From an uncultured Clostridia bacterium (GTDB lineage Bacteria; Bacillota; Clostridia; Christensenellales; Borkfalkiaceae): a DNA stretch of 5,353 bases. A program made the translations under genes and the position numbers. Shown here piece by piece: positions 1 through 5,353 of this stretch. The notes below the pieces were generated by a model. The model was not told where the DNA came from. It was given only the letters and a program-made list of their open reading frames with translations, and did no database searches. Location: NCBI GenBank assembly GCA_944369635.1, contig CALVXL010000139.1:1-5353 (forward strand). Direction: 5' to 3'. Every line of letters begins with the position of its first letter. Positions within the stretch are counted from its first letter, which is position 1.

Positions 1-1638
1 GGCGGTGAGCAGGTTGTCGCCCGTCAGCATTTTGATTTTGATGTTAGCCTTTTTACAGAGGCGCACCGCCTCATACACTTCCTTGCGGACGGGATCTGCG
101 ATGACGGCGAACCCGTCGAATTTAAAGGACTTTGCGTTTTCTTTGTCTTTTCCGTCGGCGTGCGCGAACGCCAGAACGCGCCGCCCTTCCGAAGCGTATT
201 TCGTCAGGATATCGCTCATGCGCTGTTTTTGCGAATAGGTAAGGTCGGTGAGCGGCATGATCTTTTCCGGCGCGCCCTTGATCAAAGTGCGCGCTCCGCA
301 CGCGTAAGAAATCGTGGTGGACATATATTTTTTATCCGAAGAAAAGGGAACGCGAGCGAGAATTTTTGCCTGACGGCGCATTTCGGCATAGTTCTTTCCC
401 GTCGCCTTTTCGTAAGCGGCCAAAAGCGCCCCCTCGCTGCTGCTGCCGCTGTAACGTACGCTCTCATCCCGCAACAGATCGGCGGTGGAATTTACGCAGA
501 AATTCTGGTAAAGCGCCTCCTTGACCACCTCTTCGGGCGCATAGCAGTATTCGGTGGTGCAGATCTTCACCACGCTCATGCAATTTTCCGTGAGCGTGCC
601 CGTCTTGTCGGAGCAGATCACGCTGACCGCGCCCGCCGTCTCCGTGGCGATGAGCTTTTTGATGAGCACGTTTTCCCGCGCCAGCTTGATCATATTGAGG
701 GCGAGCGCCACCGCCACGATGGCGGGTAAACCCTCCGGTACGGCGGCGACGACCAGCACGATGCCCGTGATGATGACGTCCATCACGCTTTCGAAATTTG
801 CCGTACCGTTCAAAAACAGGCGCACCGTACTCACGATAACGACGAACAGCGCCGCGAGCGCGCCGATAATCGTAACGGTGCGCGTCAGGCGGGCGAGCTT
901 TTGATTGAGCGGGCTTTTGCCGTCCTTTTTTACGGAAAGTTCCCCCGCGATCGCGCCGATCTCGGTATCCGCGCCGACGGCGGTAACGAGCATTTTTCCT
1001 TCGCCCGCCGCCACAAACGTACCCGCGTAGAGCATGTTTTTGCGTTCCGCAAGCGGCGCGCCCGCGCCGACGGGATCCGCAATCTTTTTTACGGGCACGG
1101 ACTCCCCCGTCAGGGCGGACTCGTCCGCCCTGAGCCCCGCGCCTTCCAGCACCCTGCCGTCCGCAACGATCTTGTCTCCCCCCGTCAGAAGCAAAATATC
1201 CCCCGCCACGACCTCGTCTTTCGTCAGGAGGACGGTTCTGCCGTTGCGCACCGCCTTGACGGCGACTTTATCGTAAATGTCTTCCAGCGCGGCGAACGCC
1301 TTCTGCGAACTGCTTTCCATAAAGAGCGTGATGCCCACCGAGAGGGCGATCGCAAGGAAAATCCCCACGCATTCCACAAAATCGCCGTCCCCCGTTTTTA
1401 AGGCTTTGCCGATATTCGTGCCCAGCGTTATGACGAAACTGAAAATCAGAATGAGGATCATCGGCTCGGAAAGCGCTTCTAAAATTCGCCCGAAAATATT
1501 TTTCCCCTTCTTTTTTTTCAAAACGTTCTTCCCGAATTTTTCCGCATTTTCCCTTGCGGCGGACGTACTGAGCCCGTTTTGCGCGTCGCTTTTGAAGTAT
1601 CTGATTACGTTTTGTGCGTTCTCCGCGTGATATACCAT
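1..1638 (-). CDS. P-type cation ATPase, probably Ca2+-transporting (P2 type), N-terminal 546 residues, partial
   Basis: Membrane pump that uses ATP through an aspartyl-phosphate intermediate to export a cation, most likely Ca2+. The frame was read codon by codon and has no stop or frameshift; it runs off the window edge inside the TGDN motif (residues 539-542). Landmarks in order: an N-terminal cation-ATPase domain (about 1-45, with an NGLS turn); TM1 about 58-75 and TM2 about 88-106; actuator domain with GGDKIVADG and TGES at 177-180; TM3 about 255-276; TM4 with PEGLP at 301-305, whose Glu is a Ca2+ ligand in this family; phosphorylation site ICSDKTGTLT with Asp344; nucleotide-binding domain with PFSSDKKYMS and KGAPE (Lys454). 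The hinge GDGxND motif and TM5-TM10 are missing only because the window ends. The EPMILIL and VECVGI stretches resemble bacterial PMCA-type pumps more than Na+/K+ types. Start at 1638 fits the family N-terminus; the ribosome site is weak (GGGAG 11 bases upstream, AAAGG only 2 bases upstream). Transcribed divergently from the phosphoribosyltransferase gene. Family is certain; ion specificity is inferred. Confidence 0.95.
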   Translation of the reverse strand, partial: MVYHAENAQNVIRYFKSDAQNGLSTSAARENAEKFGKNVLKKKKGKNIFGRILEALSEPMILILIFSFVITLGTNIGKALKTGDGDFVECVGIFLAIALSVGITLFMESSSQKAFAALEDIYDKVAVKAVRNGRTVLLTKDEVVAGDILLLTGGDKIVADGRVLEGAGLRADESALTGESVPVKKIADPVGAGAPLAERKNMLYAGTFVAAGEGKMLVTAVGADTEIGAIAGELSVKKDGKSPLNQKLARLTRTVTIIGALAALFVVIVSTVRLFLNGTANFESVMDVIITGIVLVVAAVPEGLPAIVAVALALNMIKLARENVLIKKLIATETAGAVSVICSDKTGTLTENCMSVVKICTTEYCYAPEEVVKEALYQNFCVNSTADLLRDESVRYSGSSSEGALLAAYEKATGKNYAEMRRQAKILARVPFSSDKKYMSTTISYACGARTLIKGAPEKIMPLTDLTYSQKQRMSDILTKYASEGRRVLAFAHADGKDKENAKSFKFDGFAVIADPVRKEVYEAVRLCKKANIKIKMLTGDNLLTA

Positions 1639-1693
1639 AGCCTTTCTTTCTCCCGTACGTTTCAATTTATGCGCAAAATCGCCGCGTTATGAG

Positions 1694-1722
1694 TTTACAA
1701 ACGCTTTCTTTTATGTTAAAAT
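1694..1722 (+). promoter_or_regulatory. Sigma-A-type promoter with extended -10 for the phosphoribosyltransferase gene
   Basis: A -35 box TTTACA (1694-1699) is followed by a 17-base spacer and a -10 box TAAAAT (1717-1722), preceded by TG at 1714-1715 to give an extended -10 (TGTTAAAAT). Transcription should start near 1729, leaving a leader of about 26 bases before the start codon at 1755. No comparably good promoter was found on the opposite strand for the divergent ATPase gene in the 116-base spacer. Confidence 0.75.
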
Positions 1723-1742
1723 GAAACCGATAACGAAATTCA

Positions 1743-1748
1743 AAGGGG
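1743..1748 (+). promoter_or_regulatory. Ribosome binding site of the phosphoribosyltransferase gene
   Basis: AAGGGG lies 6 bases before the ATG at 1755, which supports that start codon over downstream alternatives. Confidence 0.75.
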
Positions 1749-1754
1749 TGTATC

Positions 1755-2297
1755 ATGGAAAACAACGTACTCGTAGTGGATATAAAAGGATATAAAGCGG
1801 AACTACCCATTCTTCCCCTGCCCAGCGGGATAAAAATCGCCTTTTTCAACCTGCACGGCAATCAGGAGCTCACCGAGCATTGCGGAAAGGAAATTGCAAA
1901 GCTTTTAAGCGACTGCGACGTGCTCGTCACCGCCGAATCCAAGGGTTTGCAACTCACCCACGTGGCGGCGCGCGAACTCAACATGCATTATTATGCGGTG
2001 GCGCGCAAGAGCAAAAAGCTGTATATGCAGGACGGCATAGAAATCACCATCAAATCGAGCATCACGACGGGCGCGATCCAGAAGCTTTACCTTTCCAAAC
2101 ACGACACCGAACTTTTAAAAGGTAAGAAAGTGGGTATTGTGGACGACGTGGTATCCACCGGCGCGAGTCTGGAAGGTCTGGAAGAACTCGTGCAGAAAGC
2201 GGGCGGAACGGTTTATAAAAAGGCGTTTGTCCTCGCCGAAGGCGACGCGGCATACCGCAAGGACGTTTTGTATCTCGCAACAATCCCCCTGATGTAA
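1755..2297 (+). CDS. Purine-type phosphoribosyltransferase (adenine/xanthine phosphoribosyltransferase-like)
   Basis: A 180-residue type I phosphoribosyltransferase, a soluble cytoplasmic enzyme family that joins a purine base to PRPP to give a nucleoside monophosphate and pyrophosphate (purine salvage). The key evidence is the PRPP-binding loop VGIVDDVVSTGAS at 126-138, with the paired acidic residues Asp130-Asp131 and the following TG. Upstream, DVLVTAESKG (55-64) occupies the place of the EARG/EASG pyrophosphate-loop motif, and ARKSKK (83-88) the place of the basic ARKxK segment; the Lys-rich segment followed by a long beta hairpin recalls xanthine phosphoribosyltransferase as well as APRT. 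The length of 180 fits APRT (about 170-180). No helix-turn-helix domain is fused, so a PurR-like regulator is unlikely. The gene has its own promoter and ribosome site and ends just before a terminator hairpin, so it appears monocistronic. The fold is secure; the base it uses (adenine, xanthine or other) is not determined. Confidence 0.88.
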   Translation: MENNVLVVDIKGYKAELPILPLPSGIKIAFFNLHGNQELTEHCGKEIAKLLSDCDVLVTAESKGLQLTHVAARELNMHYYAVARKSKKLYMQDGIEITIKSSITTGAIQKLYLSKHDTELLKGKKVGIVDDVVSTGASLEGLEELVQKAGGTVYKKAFVLAEGDAAYRKDVLYLATIPLM

Positions 2298-2342
2298 AAA
2301 CCCCCGCACAGAATTGCGCGACATAAAAAATAAAAATACGCT

Positions 2343-2379
2343 AAAAGCGCGGAAACGATGTTTTCCGCGCTTTTTATTT
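2343..2379. terminator. Intrinsic terminator downstream of the phosphoribosyltransferase gene, probably bidirectional
   Basis: A perfect 9-bp GC-rich stem (2347-2355 with 2362-2370) closes a 6-base loop and is flanked by AAAA on the left and TTTTTATTTA on the right. It begins about 45 bases after the stop at 2297, and the T-run makes it a classic terminator in the plus direction. Read on the minus strand the stem is followed by TTTTAG and then a T-rich stretch, so it can also back up termination of the leftward operon. Confidence 0.85.
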
Positions 2380-2414
2380 ATCTGTTTCCTTTATTCTTAT
2401 CGTTTTAACGGACG

Positions 2415-2453
2415 GCAAAACGCGCCCGAAAAACAATTTCGGGCGCGTTTTGC
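2415..2453. terminator. Long hairpin terminator for the leftward dehydrogenase operon, bidirectional
   Basis: A perfect 17-bp inverted repeat (2415-2431 with 2437-2453) surrounds a 5-base loop; the core is GC-rich (GCGCCCG) and bracketed by AAAA and TTTT runs, giving an A-tract/U-tract hairpin in either direction. It lies 62 bases past the stop codon of the minus-strand dehydrogenase gene (2516) and faces the other terminator, as expected between convergent genes. Confidence 0.8.
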
Positions 2454-2515
2454 GTTACACGCTATCTCTATATCTCCGACCGCCTGCGTAAAAATACGCG
2501 GAGCTTTGGCTTTTT

Positions 2516-3766
2516 TTAGTCGATCATATTTTTCAGGCGCATAAGCGAAACCCTGCGGCGCATATACGGATGATAGCGCAAGCCTTCGTTTTTCAAAAAC
2601 TCCGAAACGCCGATTTCCGAACAATCGGTAACGCAACCGGCAAGTTTCATCGCATCGTAAATTTCCTTTCTCGAAGGAACGGATTTGACGATTTCCCTGA
2701 TTTTAGGCCAATTCTTTTCGATGGTTTCGGGGGCAATGCTGTCGGTAATGGTATCGGGCGTATTGAGTTTTCTCACTTCGTCGGCGAGATCGCCGTAATG
2801 ACGGTAAACCTCGTCCCAATCGACCACTTCCTTATGTGCGGTGATCTTTTCTTTTTGCACCATCTTTTCATACTCGTCCATGATGAGCAAAGTCGCCACC
2901 CCGACCTTTTTGCCGTGGAAATCGGAAAGATGATGGTGCGAAAGTTCTATGCATTCCCAAAAATGCGAGAGGATGTGTTCCGTACCCGACGCAGGACGGG
3001 AATTCTGCGTGAACGCCATTCCGATACCCGTGAGAAGCAGCGCTTCGAACACCTCTTTCGCGGCGCTTTCCTCCTTGGAAAGGATCTGATCGGCAATCGA
3101 CATGATTTTATCGGTCGCGTTTCTGGTAAGTTCGGCAACTTTCGGGCAATAGTATTCCCCCGAAACGAGGTTGGAAACCTGCCAGTCGATGAGCGCGACG
3201 TACTTGCCCACCATATCGCCGAAGCCCGCCGACTTTAATTCGTCGGGCGCGTTTACCAGAACTTTGGTATCGGCAATAATGACCTCGGGCGTTTTTGCGG
3301 CATACGTTATCTTGAAATTGTGATCGGTAAGCGGGGCGTTATAGGAGGCAAAACCGTCCATGGACGCCGCCGTCGGAAAAAGACAGAGCAGTTTTTTCTG
3401 CCTTGCGCTCGCCATACGGCAGGTATCGTGCACGCTACCCGTGCCTACGGCGATGACGCCGTCCGCATTCTGCAACAGCCTTTCGGTTTTTTCCACTTCG
3501 CGCATATCCGCAACGCGCAGATTTTCGTAAATCTTTTGCGAAAGCGTAAAGCCTTCCGCCAGCAACGCGTTCACCAGTCCTTCGGCGGCGCGCAACGTAT
3601 TTTCGTCCGCCACGAGCAACAAATTCTTGCCGAATCCGTTGCGTTTCAATATTTTACCGGCATCCTTGGTGACGCCGCTGCCGACGACCACTTCCCTTAT
3701 TCCGACGGTATGTTTTTTCCCGCATACGCAATTTTGAAAATCTTCTACAATCTTTTTAATATCCAT
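2516..3766 (-). CDS. egsA: sn-glycerol-1-phosphate dehydrogenase (AraM/EgsA family)
   Basis: Cytoplasmic metal- and NAD(P)-dependent enzyme that interconverts dihydroxyacetone phosphate and sn-glycerol-1-phosphate; 416 residues, close to Bacillus AraM (about 394). The N-terminal Rossmann-like half carries EVVVGSG (25-31), NLLLVADENT (48-57) and the dinucleotide motif GVIAVGTGSVHDTCRM (103-118). Next comes the family hallmark FPTAASMDGFAS (130-141), then SAGFGDMVGKYVALIDW (179-195). The helical half provides the remaining metal ligands: Asp184, His264 (SGTEHILSHFWE) and His284 (SDFHGKKVG), with spacing of 80 and 20 residues as in glycerol-1-phosphate and related glycerol dehydrogenases. The true start is ATG at 3766: it has GGAGGT 5 bases upstream and the family N-terminus, whereas the same frame extended to 4081 would only overlap the upstream gene. 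It follows the phosphodiesterase gene by 95 bases on the same strand. Bacterial members normally supply G1P for unusual lipids or process it; no prenyltransferase partner (PcrB) is visible here. Assignment to the family is strong; the direction of the reaction in the cell is inferred. Confidence 0.9.
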   Translation of the reverse strand: MDIKKIVEDFQNCVCGKKHTVGIREVVVGSGVTKDAGKILKRNGFGKNLLLVADENTLRAAEGLVNALLAEGFTLSQKIYENLRVADMREVEKTERLLQNADGVIAVGTGSVHDTCRMASARQKKLLCLFPTAASMDGFASYNAPLTDHNFKITYAAKTPEVIIADTKVLVNAPDELKSAGFGDMVGKYVALIDWQVSNLVSGEYYCPKVAELTRNATDKIMSIADQILSKEESAAKEVFEALLLTGIGMAFTQNSRPASGTEHILSHFWECIELSHHHLSDFHGKKVGVATLLIMDEYEKMVQKEKITAHKEVVDWDEVYRHYGDLADEVRKLNTPDTITDSIAPETIEKNWPKIREIVKSVPSRKEIYDAMKLAGCVTDCSEIGVSEFLKNEGLRYHPYMRRRVSLMRLKNMID

Positions 3767-3771
3767 CCTAT

Positions 3772-3777
3772 ACCTCC
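3772..3777 (-). promoter_or_regulatory. Ribosome binding site deciding the dehydrogenase start
   Basis: On the minus strand GGAGGT stands 5 bases before the ATG at 3766. It is a near-consensus Shine-Dalgarno sequence and decides the start against the longer in-frame extension that reaches back into the phosphodiesterase gene. Confidence 0.85.
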
Positions 3778-3861
3778 GCAATTTCCGCAACCTTGCGCAA
3801 TTTTTATATTCATAAAGTCCGTTATCCTTTTTGCCTTTCGCTTCCGTAAAATAAGGTCGCG

Positions 3862-5163
3862 TTATCTTAAAAGTTCTGTGAGCGCGCGCCCGTCGCAATC
3901 GTAAAAGTCGATACCCATTGCCGCCGCAAGCGTAGGCGCAAGATCGTAAATCCTGCCGCGCCCGCCGAGATAATTTTCCTTGAATGCGGGACCTTTCGCG
4001 CAGAACACCGGCTGCGGCCCCTTTTCGGGCATATAGCCGTGAGAAGCCCATCCCTGGCGATAATCGCTCATATCCCTGCAACGCGCCAGCGTGGGGTGCG
4101 TGACGTCGTCTCCGAAACCGGTAAAATCGTCGGTTTCGATGACAAAGGAAAAGTTGCCGTACAGGTCGTAACGCTCGCGCGCCTGCTTCTCGTCGAGCAC
4201 TTCGCCGAAACCGTACAAACCGTCTTTCACGATACTCGATAACGTACAGGCTACTTCGCGCTTGAATTTTTCGTCGGAAGGGTCTTTCAAAATCACGTAA
4301 GAGCTGAATGCCGACGAGATGGTTTTCGCCCGCCAGCTCTTCACGTTGCCGTCGTCGTCCGTTTCGATCCAGCCGAGATCGGCAAACAGCGTATTGGTGT
4401 TGATCACCCGCTTCATATCCATCTGCCCGTGGTCGCTTACGAGAATAAAGTTGAACTTATCCTTCCAGCCCGCCGCTTCTGCCGCGCGGCAGACAATGCC
4501 GATCAGATTATCCGTATCCTTGACGGCCTGGTCCACTTCTTCCCCGAACGCGCCGCTCCCGTGCCGCACGCCGTCCACGTTTGCAGGGTGAAGCATGATG
4601 AGGTCGGGAGAAAATCTGCGGATGATTTCCGCCGCACAGTCGGCGATAAAATAATCGCAGTCGGGATGAATACCCGTACGCGGCATTTCGCGCATGTATT
4701 TTTTTACGATTTCCAACACCTCGGGCGACGTACCCTGCGAAGCGAGCGCGGTTTCAATGGGTACGTTTTCCGCACAGCCGGGCCATTCGTTGATGAGATA
4801 ATCGATATCTTTATGATTGCCCGTGACCGGCCAGAACACGCTCGCCGTGCTCTTCCCCGCCTTTTTGGCGGCAGTGAAAATATCGGGAACTTTCACAAAT
4901 TTATGATCGAGCACCCACGGAAGAGATTTTGCGGAAGGATCCAGCCTTTCGCAGTTGCTGACAATCCCCGTTTTGCCCGGAAGGCACCCCGTAGCCATAG
5001 AAGTATGGGCGGGATAGGTGACGGTCGGATAGACGGAAAGCATGCTTTCCATTCTCGCGCCGCCCGCAACATACCTGCGATAATTCGGCAAGGTTTCCAG
5101 CAATTTCAGATCTTCCGTAACGAGGGCATCCGCCGACATCACGATAAATTTTTGGTCGTTCAT
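3862..5163 (-). CDS. Alkaline-phosphatase-superfamily phosphodiesterase / nucleotide pyrophosphatase
   Basis: A 433-residue hydrolase of the type I phosphodiesterase/nucleotide pyrophosphatase (NPP) family in the alkaline phosphatase superfamily, which cleaves phosphodiester or phosphoanhydride bonds using two metal ions. The expected metal and catalytic residues appear in order: Asp12 in VMSADAL; the nucleophile Thr49 in YPTVTYPAHTSMATG (45-59), matching the PTxTFPNHxxxxTG signature; Asp197 and His201 in NVDGVRHGSG; Asp244 and His245 in LVSDHGQM (241-248); and His375 in WASHGYMP. The C-terminal part (PVFCAKGPAF, then YDLAPTLAAAMGI) is the usual closing segment of the fold. There is no signal peptide or membrane segment, so the enzyme should be cytoplasmic, unlike secreted NPPs and LTA synthases. 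ATG at 5163 has AGAGGT 5 bases upstream. The gene is first in a leftward unit with the G1P dehydrogenase 95 bases downstream, which hints at a glycerophosphate-containing substrate. The catalytic family is clear; the substrate is unknown. Confidence 0.9.
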   Translation of the reverse strand: MNDQKFIVMSADALVTEDLKLLETLPNYRRYVAGGARMESMLSVYPTVTYPAHTSMATGCLPGKTGIVSNCERLDPSAKSLPWVLDHKFVKVPDIFTAAKKAGKSTASVFWPVTGNHKDIDYLINEWPGCAENVPIETALASQGTSPEVLEIVKKYMREMPRTGIHPDCDYFIADCAAEIIRRFSPDLIMLHPANVDGVRHGSGAFGEEVDQAVKDTDNLIGIVCRAAEAAGWKDKFNFILVSDHGQMDMKRVINTNTLFADLGWIETDDDGNVKSWRAKTISSAFSSYVILKDPSDEKFKREVACTLSSIVKDGLYGFGEVLDEKQARERYDLYGNFSFVIETDDFTGFGDDVTHPTLARCRDMSDYRQGWASHGYMPEKGPQPVFCAKGPAFKENYLGGRGRIYDLAPTLAAAMGIDFYDCDGRALTELLR

Positions 5164-5168
5164 ATGGT

Positions 5169-5174
5169 ACCTCT
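5169..5174 (-). promoter_or_regulatory. Ribosome binding site of the phosphodiesterase gene
   Basis: On the minus strand AGAGGT lies 5 bases before the ATG at 5163, supporting this start together with the family-typical N-terminus, in which the first beta strand leads directly to the metal ligand Asp12. Confidence 0.75.
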
Positions 5175-5185
5175 TTGCAGGAAAA

Positions 5186-5212
5186 GGAACGTCCGCTTCA
5201 GACGCGGGTTCC
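5186..5212 (-). other. Hairpin in the presumed 5' leader of the phosphodiesterase gene
   Basis: On the minus strand GGAAC-CCGC pairs with GCGG-(AC bulge)-GTTCC around a 7-base loop, giving 9 base pairs with one 2-base bulge. It ends about 11 bases before the ribosome binding site, so it could influence mRNA stability or translation. There is no U-run after it, so it is not a terminator. A regulatory role is only a possibility. Confidence 0.4.
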
Positions 5213-5226
5213 GATGAATTGAGAAT

Positions 5227-5257
5227 ATTTTAAGCTCCGCGCCGCCTTTCGGCGCAA
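5227..5257 (-). promoter_or_regulatory. Weak candidate promoter for the phosphodiesterase-dehydrogenase operon
   Basis: On the minus strand TTGCGC (5257-5252) is separated by 19 bases from TAAAAT (5232-5227). The -10 is good, the -35 is poor and the spacer is long; the spacer also contains a 6-bp GC-rich hairpin (5239-5244 with 5250-5255). A start site near 5220 would place the leader hairpin inside the transcript. This is the best candidate seen, not a firm call. Confidence 0.3.
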
Positions 5258-5265
5258 AGCATTGT

Positions 5266-5293
5266 TTTCAGTTGAAATGACAAATTGAAATGA
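5266..5293. repeat. Short palindrome and 9-base direct repeat, possible operator
   Basis: TTTCA-GT-TGAAA forms a perfect palindrome at 5266-5277. TTGAAATGA occurs at 5272-5280 and again at 5285-5293, a 13-base period. The cluster overlaps the -35 region of the rightward promoter, which is where a transcription factor would act. Its short length and AT-richness mean chance is possible. Confidence 0.35.
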
Positions 5294-5305
5294 TTATGTT
5301 AAGAT
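5277..5305 (+). promoter_or_regulatory. Extended -10 promoter pointing out of the window to an unseen plus-strand gene
   Basis: ATGACA (5277-5282), a 17-base spacer and TAAGAT (5300-5305) with TG at 5297-5298 form an extended -10 promoter. The 12-base block TTATGTTAAGAT differs by one base from TTATGTTAAAAT in the promoter of the phosphoribosyltransferase gene. It implies a divergently transcribed gene beginning near or after the right edge. No convincing ribosome site precedes the ATGs at 5308, 5314 or 5351, so its start was not called. Confidence 0.55.
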
Positions 5306-5353
5306 TTATGGAAATGTTTTCGGGCATTCGAGCCGCGATAAAGTTTATAAATG

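Noticed and set aside
160..1401. Several plus-strand open frames (160-729, 554-904, 901-1401) opposite the ATPase gene
   Set aside because: The minus strand encodes an uninterrupted P-type ATPase with all motifs in place, so these are shadows. None has a convincing start region.
2474..2517. Third hairpin (stem around 2484-2501) followed by a T7 run, as an additional terminator in the plus direction
   Set aside because: The stem is only about 7 bp with a G-T pair and is separated from the T-run by 9 bases; the T-run overlaps the stop codon of the dehydrogenase gene and is better explained as its 3' end.
2570..3238. Plus-strand open frame of 222 codons opposite the dehydrogenase gene
   Set aside because: Antisense shadow of a well-supported gene, with no ribosome site and no family resemblance.
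3747..3812. A minus-strand small open frame of about 22 codons starting in the spacer upstream of the dehydrogenase and ending just inside that gene
   Set aside because: It has no proper ribosome binding site of its own, and a leader peptide role has no support such as an attenuator or a run of regulatory codons.
3767..4081. Upstream in-frame extension of the dehydrogenase to position 4081
   Set aside because: It would overlap the phosphodiesterase coding region in another frame, adds no recognisable sequence, and bypasses the strong ribosome site before 3766.
4113..4138. 8-bp inverted repeat with a 10-base loop inside the phosphodiesterase gene
   Set aside because: It is short with a wide loop and lies in coding sequence; it is within what chance would give in this composition.
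4429..5217. Plus-strand open frame of 262 codons opposite the phosphodiesterase gene
   Set aside because: It is fully antisense to a gene with a complete set of catalytic motifs, has no recognisable domain and has a His/Arg-rich composition typical of mirrored codon bias.
5308..5353. Plus-strand frame open to the right edge, from ATG at 5308 or 5314
   Set aside because: The first ATG lies only 3 bases after the -10 box, so it would precede or coincide with the transcript start, and neither ATG has a ribosome site. The stretch is more likely the leader of a gene outside the window.

Overview
The window reads as chromosomal DNA of a low- to mid-GC anaerobic Bacillota, most likely of the class Clostridia. 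This is inferred from the strong AGGAGG-type ribosome binding sites, sigma-A-like promoters with extended -10 boxes, compact intergenic spacing with GC-rich hairpin terminators, and the closest recognisable family styles (PMCA-type bacterial Ca2+ ATPase, AraM/EgsA-type dehydrogenase, cytoplasmic alkaline-phosphatase-fold phosphodiesterase). No mobile element, CRISPR array, tRNA or rRNA was seen.

Layout. Positions 1-1638 (minus strand) hold the N-terminal 546 codons of a P-type cation ATPase, probably Ca2+-transporting; the reading frame is open to the window edge and the C-terminal half lies outside. A 116-base divergent spacer carries a well-formed extended -10 promoter for the plus-strand gene at 1755-2297, a purine-type phosphoribosyltransferase. 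A convergent spacer of about 220 bases follows with two strong hairpins acting as terminators. On the minus strand, a two-gene unit is transcribed leftward: an alkaline-phosphatase-superfamily phosphodiesterase/nucleotide pyrophosphatase (5163-3862), then a glycerol-1-phosphate dehydrogenase of the AraM/EgsA family (3766-2516). The right-hand 190 bases are an intergenic region with a hairpin in the leader of the phosphodiesterase gene, a short direct repeat plus palindrome, and a plus-strand promoter that points out of the window to an unseen divergent gene.

How the genes may work together. The ATPase and phosphoribosyltransferase look like ordinary housekeeping functions (cation export, purine salvage) and share only a divergent spacer. 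The most interesting pairing is the phosphodiesterase with the G1P dehydrogenase: sn-glycerol-1-phosphate is the stereoisomer found in the phosphatidylglycerol headgroup and in lipoteichoic acid units, so a hydrolase that frees it and a dehydrogenase that converts it to dihydroxyacetone phosphate would form a plausible salvage route. That is a hypothesis; the substrate of the hydrolase cannot be read from sequence. I do not see clear evidence of a wholly new system here.
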